Below, piece after piece: positions 1 to 7,383 of a stretch of DNA of 24,955 bases. A program made the translations under genes and the position numbers. Below the pieces are notes generated by a model. The model was not told the origin of the DNA, did no database searches, and saw only the letters and a program-made list of their open reading frames with translations. Source of the stretch: Achromobacter sp. (lineage in GTDB: Bacteria > Pseudomonadota > Gammaproteobacteria > Burkholderiales > Burkholderiaceae_B); the NCBI GenBank assembly GCA_003454835.1, contig DMTA01000147.1:1-24955 (forward strand), read 5' to 3'. Every line of letters starts with the position of its first letter. Positions within the stretch are counted from its first letter, which is position 1.

Positions 1-120
1 GACCAGGCGCGCGCGGGCGCCGGTGCGGGTGCGTTTGGCCGCGCCCTCGGCTTGGGCGTCGCGGGCCGTTTTCTTGATCGTCAGCGTCTTGCGCGGGCGG
101 TCCTGTTCATCAGAGGACAT
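1..120 (-). CDS. Partial 5' end of an unidentified basic protein, running off the left edge
   Basis: An open frame starts at an ATG at 120 and reads leftward for 40 codons to the window edge with no stop. AGGA precedes the ATG by about 6 bases. The visible N-terminus begins MSSDEQDRPRKTLTIKK and is rich in Lys, Arg, Thr and Ala, so it looks like a disordered, possibly nucleic-acid-binding tail. Such tails occur on several RNA-modifying enzymes, but no domain is visible and I do not assign a function. It lies 33 bases downstream of the hemJ stop on the same strand and could be co-transcribed with hemJ. The start is supported by the Shine-Dalgarno match and the gene spacing; the identity is unknown. 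Confidence 0.5.
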   Translation of the reverse strand, partial: MSSDEQDRPRKTLTIKKTARDAQAEGAAKRTRTGARARLV

Positions 121-153
121 ACGAATCCTGGCGAATGTGCAAAGGTAGGGGTA

Positions 154-582
154 TCAGAAGGGTTTGACGACGACCAGCGCCACCACCACCAAGAGCAGCA
201 AGACGGGAACTTCGTTGAACCAGCGATAGAACTTGTGCGAACGGGTGTTCTTGCCCTGTTCGAATTTGCGCAGCATGAGGCCACAGGCGTGATGGTAGCC
301 GATGACGAGCAGCACGAAAAAGAGCTTTGCGTGCATCCAGCCGTTGCCGGGGCCCACGCCGATGCGGTAACCCACGTACAGCCACATCCCGAAAATGATG
401 GCCACGACCGCCAGGATGGTGGTGAAGCGGTACAAACGGCGCGCCATGCCGAGCAGCGTTTCCTGGACGGCGCTGTCCGAGGTTTGCGCCAGATTCACAA
501 AGATGCGCGGCAGATAGAACAAGCCGGCAAACCAGGAAGCGATGAAGACGATATGAAAGGTCTTGACCCAGAGCATGGCCAT
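154..582 (-). CDS. hemJ: HemJ-type protoporphyrinogen IX oxidase (CopD-like membrane protein)
   Basis: The 142-residue inner-membrane protein has four predicted helices, at about residues 9-31, 53-72, 86-104 and 124-140. In the HemJ family, the oxygen-independent replacement for HemG/HemY, it oxidises protoporphyrinogen IX to protoporphyrin IX in heme synthesis. The N-terminal segment LWVKTFHIVFIASWFAGL is typical of the family. His10 and the His84-Ala-Lys86 segment match the conserved His and Lys linked to heme binding and activity. Length is normal. An alternative start is the ATG at 576 (Met3); neither has a strong Shine-Dalgarno site. The gene stands apart from prpD by 185 bases and probably has its own promoter. 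No other heme gene is nearby. Confidence 0.88.
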   Translation of the reverse strand: MAMLWVKTFHIVFIASWFAGLFYLPRIFVNLAQTSDSAVQETLLGMARRLYRFTTILAVVAIIFGMWLYVGYRIGVGPGNGWMHAKLFFVLLVIGYHHACGLMLRKFEQGKNTRSHKFYRWFNEVPVLLLLVVVALVVVKPF

Positions 583-608
583 GGCGTGATCCGATGGAGG
601 AAAGCCGC

Positions 609-614
609 ATTGTA
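609..614 (-). promoter_or_regulatory. Possible hemJ promoter -10 box
   Basis: Read on the minus strand this is TACAAT, five of six matches to the sigma-70 -10 consensus, placed so that the hemJ leader would be about 20 bases. The corresponding -35 region is poor, so support rests on the -10 box and its position alone. Confidence 0.3.
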
Positions 615-710
615 TGCGCGCCGGTGTCCGGCAGCCGTGGGCGAAGCGCCGTGAGTGCAGCTCTCTGAAGCCCGTGGGCGACGGGCGTGAGATCGGGCCG
701 GTGCGTCATG

Positions 711-765
711 GGTGCCAGACACCTCGTATTCGACGTGCCGTATCTGGTCGCCGGTGTCAGACACC
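711..765. repeat. Pair of GGTGYCAGACACC inverted-repeat units
   Basis: Two 13-base units lie in the gap between prpD and hemJ. GGTGCCAGACACC is at 711-723 and GGTGTCAGACACC at 753-765. The second is a perfect 6+1+6 inverted repeat; the first carries one change in its left arm. The units are 29 bases apart, and the second ends two bases before the prpD stop codon. They could be members of a dispersed intergenic repeat family or form short hairpins at the 3' end of the prp transcript. Neither is followed by a T-tract on either strand, so a classical terminator is not supported. Confidence 0.6.
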
Positions 766-767
766 CC

Positions 768-2219
768 TCAGATCACATACAGATCCATATATTCATGGAC
801 CGGCATCGCTGCCAGCGTCTCCTGATCCAGCGACGCCGCCAAAATGCGCTGCTGCTGACGCGGCGGAAACACGCGTGCCAGATTGGTGCGGAATTTGGCC
901 TCCAGGAGTGGGATGCCGTCAGCGCGGCGCCGTTTGTGGCCGATGGGGAATTCGCAGACGATTTCATCCAGCGCCGTGCCGTCGTTGAACTGCACGGTCA
1001 GCGCGTTGGCGATCGAGCGCTTGGCGGGATTGTGATAGTCGCTGGTGAACGCTGGGTCTTCGACGCAGACGATCTTGGCGCGCAATGCGTCGATGCGCGG
1101 ATCCTGCGCGACCTCGTCTTCGTAGTCGCCCGCCGTCAGGCGCCCGAACAGCACCGGAACGGCCACCATGTACTGGATGCAGTGGTCGCGGTCGGCGGGG
1201 TTGTTCAGCGGACCCTTCTTGTCGATGATGCGGATGCACGCCTCATGTGTGCGTATACGGATCTGCTTGATGTCGTCGGCGCTCTTGCCCAGCGACTTCA
1301 ACAGATCGTGGATCTGCATGGCGCATTCCACGGCGGTCTGCGCATGGAATTCAGCGGGAAACGAAATCTTGAACAGCACGTTTTCCATCACGTAGCTGCC
1401 GTAGGGCCGCTGGAACTTGAACGGCTGCCCCTTGAATAGCACGTCGTAAAAGCCCCAGGTCTTGGCGGTCAGCACCGAGGGATACCCCATTTCGCCGGTG
1501 CGCGCGATCAGCGCCAGACGCACCGCGCGGCTGGTGGCGTCGCCGGCGGCCCAGCTTTTGCGGCTGCCGGTGTTGGGTGCGTGGCGGTAGGTGCGCAGGC
1601 TCTGGCCGTCGACCCAGGCAAGCGACACCGCGTTGATCACTTCGTCGCGGGTGAGGCCCAGCATCTGCGCGACGACGGCGGTGGACGCCACCTTGACCAG
1701 CACGACGTGGTCCAGGCCCACCTTGTTGAATGAGTTTTCCAGCGCGATGCAGCCCTGGATCTCGTGGGCCTTGATCATGCCGGTCAGCACGTCGCGCATG
1801 GATAGCGGCGGCTTGCCCGCGGCAACCGCGGTGCGCGACAGCCAGTCGGCCGTGGCGAGGATGCCGCCCAGGTTGTCGGACGGGTGGCCCCATTCGGCCG
1901 CGAGCCAGGTGTCGTTGAAGTCCAGCCAGCGGATCATCGTGCCGATGTTGAACGCGGCCTGGACCGGGTCAAGCTGGAATTGCGTGCCGGGCACCTTGGC
2001 GCCCTGCGGCACCACGGTGCCCGGCACGACCGGGCCCAGCAGTTTGCGGCACGCCGGATACTCCAGCGCTTCCAGGCCGCAGCCCAGCGTGTCGATCAGG
2101 CAGTTGCGAGCGGTCTCGTACGCCAGATCGCTGCGGACTTCGTAGTTGAGCACGTAGTCCGCGATATCGGCCAGGACCTGGTCGGGCTCGGGACGTACGT
2201 TCGAGATCGGGGCAGACAT
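768..2219 (-). CDS. prpD: 2-methylcitrate dehydratase PrpD
   Basis: This cytosolic enzyme of the methylcitrate cycle, of the MmgE/PrpD fold and cofactor-free, dehydrates 2-methylcitrate to 2-methyl-cis-aconitate. The start [10 protein letters not shown] gives 483 residues, the same length as the Escherichia coli protein, and is preceded by GAGGT about 6 bases upstream. The frame stays open further upstream into prpC, but that extension overlaps prpC and is not coding. Family segments are visible: [12 protein letters not shown] near residue 45, [19 protein letters not shown] near 105, [16 protein letters not shown] [12 protein letters not shown] near 270, and [12 protein letters not shown] near 295. 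It is the last gene of prpB-prpC-prpD, 74 bases after prpC. No acnD/prpF pair is present, so PrpD is expected to be the methylcitrate dehydratase. Confidence 0.96.
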   Translation of the reverse strand: MSAPISNVRPEPDQVLADIADYVLNYEVRSDLAYETARNCLIDTLGCGLEALEYPACRKLLGPVVPGTVVPQGAKVPGTQFQLDPVQAAFNIGTMIRWLDFNDTWLAAEWGHPSDNLGGILATADWLSRTAVAAGKPPLSMRDVLTGMIKAHEIQGCIALENSFNKVGLDHVVLVKVASTAVVAQMLGLTRDEVINAVSLAWVDGQSLRTYRHAPNTGSRKSWAAGDATSRAVRLALIARTGEMGYPSVLTAKTWGFYDVLFKGQPFKFQRPYGSYVMENVLFKISFPAEFHAQTAVECAMQIHDLLKSLGKSADDIKQIRIRTHEACIRIIDKKGPLNNPADRDHCIQYMVAVPVLFGRLTAGDYEDEVAQDPRIDALRAKIVCVEDPAFTSDYHNPAKRSIANALTVQFNDGTALDEIVCEFPIGHKRRRADGIPLLEAKFRTNLARVFPPRQQQRILAASLDQETLAAMPVHEYMDLYVI

Positions 2220-2276
2220 AGCAGTACCTCTTCGGAAAAGTGAATACAGGTGGCCATGCCGCGCCCTCGATCGCGA

Positions 2277-2308
2277 TTTACTTGCGCTTGTCTTTACTTG
2301 CGCTTGTC
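2277..2308. repeat. Perfect 16-bp tandem duplication spanning the prpC stop codon
   Basis: The 16-base unit TTTACTTGCGCTTGTC occurs twice head to tail, at 2277-2292 and 2293-2308. On the minus strand it is GACAAGCGCAAGTAAA, the last four prpC codons (Asp-Lys-Arg-Lys), the TAA stop and one more base. The copy nearer prpD is therefore a duplicated prpC end in the intercistronic gap. It does not alter either protein. Confidence 0.9.
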
Positions 2309-3487
2309 GATGGGCACGAACTTCTGATCTTCCGGACCCACGTAGTTGGCGGTGGGGCGGATGATTTTGTTGTCGATGCGCTGCTCGATGATGTGGGCCG
2401 ACCAGCCCGCAGTGCGCGCGATGACGAACAGGGGGGTGAACATGGCGGTGGGCACGCCCATCATGTGATAGCTGACGGCCGAGAACCAGTCCAGGTTCGG
2501 GAACATCTTCTTGACGTCCCACATCACGGTTTCCAGGCGCTCGGCGATGTCGAACATCTTGGTCGTGCCGGCCTTCTTGGACAGCTTTTTGGCGACGTCC
2601 TTGATGACCTTGTTGCGCGGGTCCGAAACCGTATAGACGGGGTGGCCGAAGCCGATGATGACTTCCTTGGCTTCCACGCGGCGGCGGATGTCGGCCTCGG
2701 CTTCGTCCGGGGTTTCGTAGCGCTTCTGCACTTCGAACGCGACTTCGTTCGCGCCGCCGTGCTTGGGCCCGCGCAGCGCGCCGATGGCGCCCGAGATGGC
2801 CGAGAACATGTCCGAACCTGTGCCGGCAATGACGCGGGCCGTGAACGTCGAGGCGTTGAATTCGTGCTCGGCGTACAGGTTCAGCGAAATGTGCATCGCC
2901 TTGACCCATTCGTCGCTGGGCTTTTCGCCATGCAGCAGGTGCAGGAAGTGGCCGCCGATGCTGTCGTCGTCCGTCTGCACGTCGATGACGCGGCCATTGT
3001 GGCTGTAGTGGTACCAGTAGAGCAGGGCAGAACCCAGGTTTGCCATCAGGCGGTCGGCGATGTCGCGCGCGCCCGGGGTGTTGTGATCGTCTTTTTCAGG
3101 CAGCACGCAGCCCAGCACCGACACGGCCGTGCGCATCACGTCCATCGGGTGGCTGGCGGCCGGCAGCGCTTCCAGGGCGACCTGCAACTGCGCGGGCAGG
3201 CCGCGCAGGCTGCGCAGCTTTTCCTTGTAGGCCTTCAGTTCGGCCTTGTTGGGCAGCTTGCCATGGACCAGCAAGTGGGCGATCTCCTCGAACTCGCTGG
3301 TATCGGCGATGTCCAGGATGTCGTAGCCGCGATAGTGCAGGTCGTTGCCGCTGCGGCCGACGGTGCACAGTGCGGTGTTGCCCGCGACCACGCCGGACAG
3401 CGCAACCGACTTCTTGGGCTTGAAACCGGCTTTTTCTTCCGGCTTGGCGTCCGATTTGGCTTCTTGCTTCTTGGGAGCCGTGCTCAT
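2294..3487 (-). CDS. prpC: 2-methylcitrate synthase PrpC
   Basis: PrpC condenses propionyl-CoA with oxaloacetate to give 2-methylcitrate. The protein has 397 residues of the short, dimeric citrate synthase class. The catalytic triad is recognisable as His243 in GPKHGGANE, His282 in GFGHPVY and Asp333 in NLDWFSA. The [11 protein letters not shown] segment (about 204-214) and the C-terminal VPIDKRK are also typical. The first 26 residues form a Lys/Glu/Ala-rich tail before the fold begins. The start at 3487 has AAAGGAG about 8 bases upstream, and longer in-frame readings overlap prpB. It lies 89 bases after prpB and 74 before prpD. The hexameric type II paralogue GltA, about 7 kb away, is clearly different, lacking this tail and carrying an N-terminal beta domain. 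Confidence 0.95.
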   Translation of the reverse strand: MSTAPKKQEAKSDAKPEEKAGFKPKKSVALSGVVAGNTALCTVGRSGNDLHYRGYDILDIADTSEFEEIAHLLVHGKLPNKAELKAYKEKLRSLRGLPAQLQVALEALPAASHPMDVMRTAVSVLGCVLPEKDDHNTPGARDIADRLMANLGSALLYWYHYSHNGRVIDVQTDDDSIGGHFLHLLHGEKPSDEWVKAMHISLNLYAEHEFNASTFTARVIAGTGSDMFSAISGAIGALRGPKHGGANEVAFEVQKRYETPDEAEADIRRRVEAKEVIIGFGHPVYTVSDPRNKVIKDVAKKLSKKAGTTKMFDIAERLETVMWDVKKMFPNLDWFSAVSYHMMGVPTAMFTPLFVIARTAGWSAHIIEQRIDNKIIRPTANYVGPEDQKFVPIDKRK

Positions 3488-3536
3488 GTCTCTACTCCTT
3501 TCCTTACGCGATGGAAGATGCAATGGGGGCGGGCGC

Positions 3537-3557
3537 CGCCGCGGGTCTGCCGCGGCG
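3537..3557 (-). other. GC-only hairpin between prpB and prpC
   Basis: CGCCGCGG at 3537-3544 pairs perfectly with CCGCGGCG at 3550-3557 across a 5-base loop, giving an 8-bp all-GC stem inside the prpB-prpC gap. No T-tract follows on the minus strand, so it is unlikely to be a terminator. It may affect mRNA stability or processing between the two cistrons; that role is inference. Confidence 0.45.
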
Positions 3558-3576
3558 CGCGCCTGACGTTGCGCAA

Positions 3577-4467
3577 CTAGGCCTTGCCCTTCTGGAAGAG
3601 CGCGTCCAGCCTGGATTCGAATTCGTGATAGCCGATGCGGTCGTACAGTTCTTCGCGCGTCTGCATGAGATCGACGACGTTCTTCTGGTGGCCGTCGCGG
3701 CGGATGGCGGTGTAGACAGCCTCGGCGGCCTTGTTCATGGCGCGGAAGGCCGACAACGGATAGAGCACCATGCCCACGCCGACGCTCTTCAGTTCCTCGA
3801 CGGAGAAGAGCGGCGTCTTGCCGAATTCGGTGATGTTGGCCAGCACCGGCACCTTGACGGCCTTCACGAAGCGATCGTAGGTGGGCAGGTCGTAGGCGGC
3901 TTCGGCGAAGATCGCGTCGGCCCCGGCTTCCACACACGCGAGCGCGCGTTCGATGGCCGCGTCCACGCCGTGCGAGGCGATCGCGTCGGTACGGGCGATC
4001 AGGTAGAAATCGCTGTCGGTGCGCGCATCGGCGGCCGCCTTCACGCGGTCGGCCATTTCTTCAGTGGTGACGATTTCCTTGCCGGGCCGATGGCCGCAGC
4101 GCTTGGCGCCGACCTGGTCCTCGATGTGGCAGGCGGCCGCGCCGAACTTGATCAGGCTTTTGACGGTGCGGGCGATATTGAACGCCGACGGGCCGAAGCC
4201 GGTGTCGATGTCCACCAGCAACGGCACGTCGCACACGTCGGTGATGCGGCGCACGTCGGTAAGGACGTCGTCCATGGTGTTGATGCCCAGGTCCGGCAGG
4301 CCCAGCGAGCCGGCCGCGACGCCGCCGCCGGACAGGTAGATGGCGCGATAGCCGGCGCGCTTGGCCAAGAGGGCGTGGTTCGCGTTGATGGCGCCGATGA
4401 TCTGCAGCGGATTCTCTTCGGCGAGCGCGCGGCGAAAGAGGGCGCCGGGCGATTCGGGTCTGGCCAT
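3577..4467 (-). CDS. prpB: 2-methylisocitrate lyase PrpB
   Basis: PrpB cleaves 2-methylisocitrate to pyruvate and succinate, the last step of the methylcitrate cycle. The protein has 296 residues, as in E. coli. It shows the isocitrate lyase/PEP mutase signature KRCGH (residues 122-126, with catalytic Cys124), the metal-binding VDIDTG (Asp86, Asp88), and SLGLPDLGI with Asp59. The KRCGH loop and the short length separate it from true isocitrate lyase, which is over 400 residues. The start MARPESPG at 4467 is preceded by AGGAGA at 7-bp spacing; a Met nine codons earlier has no comparable site. It is the first gene of prpBCD. No prpR is adjacent, and mdh lies upstream on the same strand behind a terminator. 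Confidence 0.96.
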   Translation of the reverse strand: MARPESPGALFRRALAEENPLQIIGAINANHALLAKRAGYRAIYLSGGGVAAGSLGLPDLGINTMDDVLTDVRRITDVCDVPLLVDIDTGFGPSAFNIARTVKSLIKFGAAACHIEDQVGAKRCGHRPGKEIVTTEEMADRVKAAADARTDSDFYLIARTDAIASHGVDAAIERALACVEAGADAIFAEAAYDLPTYDRFVKAVKVPVLANITEFGKTPLFSVEELKSVGVGMVLYPLSAFRAMNKAAEAVYTAIRRDGHQKNVVDLMQTREELYDRIGYHEFESRLDALFQKGKA

Positions 4468-4644
4468 GGTTGTCTCCTGTTCTTGGTAGCCCACGACCTT
4501 ATCGCGGGTCCGAAAAATAAATCTGTCCCCTGCGCGACAATCCCCGCGGCAAGATCTTTCGCCAAGAGAGCGAAGAGACAGGTGTATTTCACGGTACTGC
4601 GGTATTCAATGCGGTACGAACTGCGGTGCTGTGCTTCGGCGGCC

Positions 4645-4674
4645 GTGCAATGCGGACCCGTGCAATGCAGACCC
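4645..4674. repeat. 15-bp tandem repeat (two copies) between prpB and mdh
   Basis: GTGCAATGCGGACCC at 4645-4659 is followed directly by GTGCAATGCAGACCC at 4660-4674, with one mismatch. The stretch before it (about 4590-4630) also contains several ACTGCGGT/ATGCGGT-like words, so the region looks slippage-prone. No function is evident. Confidence 0.75.
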
Positions 4675-4678
4675 GCTT

Positions 4679-4712
4679 AAGGATTGGGCCCGCATGAACG
4701 GGCCCAATCCTT
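4679..4712 (-). terminator. Terminator hairpin downstream of mdh
   Basis: A perfect 14-bp stem (AAGGATTGGGCCCG paired with CGGGCCCAATCCTT) encloses a 6-base loop and begins 15 bases after the mdh stop. The plus strand reads TTTT after the stem. On the minus strand, where mdh is transcribed, the T-run is only the two bases in the stem. It should still separate mdh from prpBCD transcription. Confidence 0.75.
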
Positions 4713-4726
4713 TTACTGCAAGCTGC

Positions 4727-5716
4727 TTACTTCAGCAGGTCCTTGACGCCGTCGCGCTCTTCGAGGAGCTCTTTCAGCGTGAAGTCCAGACGCTCACGCG
4801 AGAAGGCGTCGATTTCCAGGCCTTCGACGCGCTTGTATTCGCCGTTTTCGGTCGTGACCGGCACGCCGTAGATGATGCCTTCGGGGATGCCGTAGGAGCC
4901 GTCCGACGGAATGCCCATCGTGACCCACTTGCCGTTGCTGCCCAGGACCCAGTCACGGACGTGGTCGATGGCGGCGTTGGCGGCCGAAGCGGCCGAGGAC
5001 AGGCCACGGGCTTCGATGATGGCGGCGCCGCGCTTGCCCACAGTGGGGATGAACGTGTCGCGGTTCCAGGCGTCGTCGTTGATCAGCTTGGACAGCGACT
5101 CGCCGCCGACGGTGGCGAAGCGGAAGTCGGGGTACATCGTGGGCGAGTGGTTGCCCCACACGACCAGCTTTTCGATGTCGGCGACGGCCTTGCCGGACTT
5201 GGCGGCCAGTTGCGACAGGGCGCGGTTGTGATCCAGGCGCAGCATGGCGGTGAAGTTCTTGGCGGGCAGGTCCGGCGCCGACTTCATGGCGATGTAGGCG
5301 TTGGTGTTGGCGGGGTTGCCGACGACCAGGACCTTGACGTTGCGGCTGGCGACGTCGTTCAGGGCCTTGCCCTGTGCCGTGAAGATCTGTGCGTTGACGG
5401 ACAGCAGGTCCTTGCGTTCCATGCCCGGACCGCGCGGACGGGCGCCAACCAGCAGGGCCACGTCGGCGTCCTTGAAGGCGGTGCGCGGGTCGCTGTGCGC
5501 GGTGACTTCCTGCAGCAGCGGGAATGCGCAGTCATCCAGTTCCATGATGACGCCCTTCAGGGCCTTTTGCGCTTTCTCGTCGGGGATTTCCAGCAGTTGC
5601 AGGATGACGGGTTGATCTTTACCCAGCATTTCGCCCGAGGCGATGCGGAATAGCAGTGCGTAACCGATTTGGCCGGCGGCGCCGGTGACGGCGACACGCA
5701 AGGCAGGCTTGGACAT
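4727..5716 (-). CDS. mdh: Malate dehydrogenase (NAD-dependent)
   Basis: Mdh interconverts malate and oxaloacetate with NAD in the TCA cycle, in the cytosol. The protein has 329 residues, the usual length for the betaproteobacterial type that resembles cytosolic eukaryotic malate dehydrogenase. It carries the Rossmann motif TGAAGQIGY (11-19), the substrate-binding arginines in [13 protein letters not shown] (91-103), RLDHNRA (160-166) and the catalytic His190 in [11 protein letters not shown]. The start MSKPALRV at 5716 has GGAG about 8 bases upstream; a Met 13 codons further up lacks a site. It is divergent from gntR-sdh across a 332-base control region and ends in a hairpin at 4679-4712. Oxaloacetate from this enzyme is shared by PrpC and GltA. 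Confidence 0.95.
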   Translation of the reverse strand: MSKPALRVAVTGAAGQIGYALLFRIASGEMLGKDQPVILQLLEIPDEKAQKALKGVIMELDDCAFPLLQEVTAHSDPRTAFKDADVALLVGARPRGPGMERKDLLSVNAQIFTAQGKALNDVASRNVKVLVVGNPANTNAYIAMKSAPDLPAKNFTAMLRLDHNRALSQLAAKSGKAVADIEKLVVWGNHSPTMYPDFRFATVGGESLSKLINDDAWNRDTFIPTVGKRGAAIIEARGLSSAASAANAAIDHVRDWVLGSNGKWVTMGIPSDGSYGIPEGIIYGVPVTTENGEYKRVEGLEIDAFSRERLDFTLKELLEERDGVKDLLK

Positions 5717-5827
5717 GGACGTTCTCCGTAATGGTTTGGCGAGAAAAAATCTCACCGATCAGTGTAATCGTTGGGCGCGGTAACAAGCGGCCGCGAAGGG
5801 CGCTGCGCGTCGCGCGGACAGCTTTGA

Positions 5828-5856
5828 ATCCTAGATCGAATTAACGTAAGCGTCAA
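5828..5856 (-). promoter_or_regulatory. Predicted mdh promoter
   Basis: On the minus strand TTGACG (5851-5856, five of six to the -35 consensus) and TAGGAT (5828-5833, four of six to the -10) are separated by exactly 17 bases. Transcription would start near 5821 and give a leader of about 100 bases to the mdh ATG at 5716. Confidence 0.5.
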
Positions 5857-5867
5857 TTGATCTTCTA

Positions 5868-5887
5868 TCTTATATAAGACATAAGAC
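5868..5887. promoter_or_regulatory. Palindrome and direct repeat, probable operator between mdh and gntR
   Basis: TCTTATATAAGA at 5868-5879 is a perfect 12-base palindrome, and ATAAGAC is repeated in tandem at 5874-5880 and 5881-5887. The element lies 11 bases outside the mdh -35 box, and one base before a TTGGAC (5889-5894) that could be the gntR -35. Symmetric AT-centred sites of this size suit a dimeric GntR-type protein, so the neighbouring regulator is the obvious candidate to bind it. Binding is inferred. Confidence 0.5.
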
Positions 5888-5888
5888 G

Positions 5889-5919
5889 TTGGACAGCTCG
5901 CCTCCCGATATGCCACAAT
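5889..5919 (+). promoter_or_regulatory. Weak candidate gntR promoter
   Basis: TTGGAC (5889-5894) and CACAAT (5914-5919) each match consensus at four of six positions, with a long 19-base spacer. It is the best sigma-70-like pair upstream of gntR, but it is weak and would leave a leader of about 120 bases. Confidence 0.25.
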
Positions 5920-6048
5920 AGAGCGTTTATTCGAATGCGCCGCGGCCCACTGGGCCGCGCGCCTGTATCAAGCCAGAACACCGGCGGCAGCAGCGCATAC
6001 GGATGAGTTCGCATCCCTGGCGCTGCCTTCTCATTCATCCGGATAAAC

Positions 6049-6849
6049 ATGACACTTTCAAGAAGATCCATGGCAGAGCCTCGGCCCGAAACCTCCTTAC
6101 GCAATCGCGCCGCCCGTCCAACGGGCGAGGGAGCCGCTTTCAGTCCGCTCTACCGCCAGATCAAGGATCTGCTTGTCCAAAGCCTCGAACGCGGCGAATG
6201 GAAGCCCGGCGAGCTCATCCCCAGCGAAATCGATCTGGCCGCCCGTTTTCAGGTGAGCCAGGGCACGGTGCGCAAGGCGGTCGATGAGCTGGCCGCCGAG
6301 CACATGCTGCTGCGCCGCCAGGGCAAGGGCACCTTTGTCGCCACCCACCACGAAGCCCGCGTGCGCTACCGTTTCCTGCGCCTGGCCCCCGACGAAGAGG
6401 GCGAGGCCGGCCGCGCAGAAAGCCGCATCCTGGAATGCCGCCGCACCCGCGCGCCCGCCGAGATCGCCCGCGCGCTCGACCTGCGCGCCGGCGAGACCGT
6501 CGTGATGATCCGCCGCCTGCTGTCCATGGGGCAGACACCAACCGTGCTGGACGACATCTGGCTCCCTGGTTCCATTTTCCGAGGCCTCACGCTAGAGCTG
6601 CTGACCGCCAACAAGGCGCCGCTCTATGGCCTGTTTGAATCCGAATTCGGCGTCAGCATGGTGCGCGCGGACGAGAAGCTGCGCGCGGTCGCCGCGCCGG
6701 CTGAAGTCTGTACGCTGCTTAATGTTGCCGCCGGCACGCCGTTGTTGCAGGTAGACCGGGTGTCTTACACATACGGTGACCGCCCCATGGAAATCCGCCG
6801 GGGGTTGTACTTGACCGATCGATACCACTACCGCAATAGTCTGAATTGA
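6049..6849 (+). CDS. GntR-family transcriptional regulator with UTRA domain (HutC subfamily)
   Basis: The 266-residue protein has an N-terminal winged helix-turn-helix at about residues 32-97, running from SPLYRQIKDLL through PSEIDLAARFQVSQGTVRKA to the wing GKGTFV. A UTRA-type effector domain covers about 110-262, with WLPGSIF and LYLTDRYHYRNS typical of the fold. A second start at 6070 (MAEPRP) has AAGAAG before it and is equally possible. It is the first gene before sdhCDAB-sdhE-gltA on the same strand, 120 bases from sdhC, and divergent from mdh. That position suggests it controls TCA cycle genes in response to a small metabolite, perhaps a TCA acid. Neither ligand nor targets can be read from the sequence. 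Confidence 0.88.
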   Translation: MTLSRRSMAEPRPETSLRNRAARPTGEGAAFSPLYRQIKDLLVQSLERGEWKPGELIPSEIDLAARFQVSQGTVRKAVDELAAEHMLLRRQGKGTFVATHHEARVRYRFLRLAPDEEGEAGRAESRILECRRTRAPAEIARALDLRAGETVVMIRRLLSMGQTPTVLDDIWLPGSIFRGLTLELLTANKAPLYGLFESEFGVSMVRADEKLRAVAAPAEVCTLLNVAAGTPLLQVDRVSYTYGDRPMEIRRGLYLTDRYHYRNSLN

Positions 6850-6868
6850 TGAGCTTTTTACCTACGAT

Positions 6869-6897
6869 TTGATACCAACCCGTCTCTGGGCGAAAAT
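6869..6897 (+). promoter_or_regulatory. Candidate sdh promoter
   Basis: TTGATA (6869-6874, five of six to the -35) and GAAAAT (6892-6897, four of six to the -10) are 17 bases apart, in the 120-base gap between gntR and sdhC. This would let sdhCDAB-sdhE-gltA be transcribed apart from gntR. The palindrome found upstream of gntR is not repeated here. Confidence 0.35.
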
Positions 6898-6969
6898 ACC
6901 GCGTTTGCCCGCAAGGGCCGCGGCGATTTAGCCGTAACGATTCCCTAGTTCCGAAACACCGAGGCCGTC

Positions 6970-7383
6970 ATGTCCGACACCGCTGCCAAGCCACGTCCGC
7001 AGTTTCGCAATATTGGTATTGCGCAACTTGCCAGTTACCGCCTGCCCCTGGCCGGCAAGCTGTCCATCCTGCACCGCGTCAGCGGCGCGTTGTTGTTCCT
7101 CTGTCTTCCCTTGGTCATCCTGCCGTTGTTCGCGGCCAGCGTGGCCGCGCCCCAGACGTTCGCAGCCGTGGCCGCGTACGCAGGCAATCCGATCGTCAAG
7201 CTTGTTTTCCTCGTCCTCGTCTGGGGCTACCTGCACCACTTCTGTGCCGGCATCCGGTACCTGCTCCTCGATCTGCACATCGGCATCGACAAGCAGTCCT
7301 CCAAGAAGAGCGCCGGCGTGGTGTTTGGCGTCAGCCTCGCGCTGACCCTGGTGTTCGCTCTCAAACTGTTCGGAGTGCTGTAA
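6970..7383 (+). CDS. sdhC: Succinate dehydrogenase cytochrome b556 subunit
   Basis: SdhC is one of the two membrane anchors of complex II and helps bind heme b and ubiquinone. The 137-residue protein has three helices, at about 37-59, 76-98 and 116-136. The motif SILHRVSG (32-39) supplies Ser32 and Arg36, matching the quinone-site Ser27 and Arg31 of E. coli SdhC. His90 in HFCAGIR aligns with the heme-ligand His84, while the second conserved His of GIRH is Tyr97 here. The ATG at 6970 follows a GAGG at about 7 bases. The stop is immediately followed by the sdhD start. Confidence 0.94.
   Translation: MSDTAAKPRPQFRNIGIAQLASYRLPLAGKLSILHRVSGALLFLCLPLVILPLFAASVAAPQTFAAVAAYAGNPIVKLVFLVLVWGYLHHFCAGIRYLLLDLHIGIDKQSSKKSAGVVFGVSLALTLVFALKLFGVL

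Larger units (their letters stand above)
5717..6048. promoter_or_regulatory. Divergent mdh / gntR-sdh control region
   Basis: This 332-base stretch holds no convincing gene. Its left third is AT-rich for this window and contains back-to-back promoter-like elements with a palindrome between them (listed separately). The part from about 5920 to 6048 leads to the gntR start and is the presumed leader. A short frame on the minus strand here has no Shine-Dalgarno support and is not called. Confidence 0.6.

Noticed and set aside
2220..2909. Upstream extension of the prpD reading frame
   Set aside because: It overlaps prpC, has no start signal, and the internal start at 2219 has a good Shine-Dalgarno site and gives the normal length.
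4547..4565. Sigma-54-like element upstream of prpB (GG and GC pairs on the minus strand)
   Set aside because: The GG and GC doublets are 11 bases apart instead of the required 10, and no sigma-54 activator such as PrpR is nearby.
5865..6104. 79-codon frame on the minus strand in the mdh/gntR gap
   Set aside because: It runs across the start of gntR, overlaps the palindrome, has no Shine-Dalgarno site and shows no recognisable domain.
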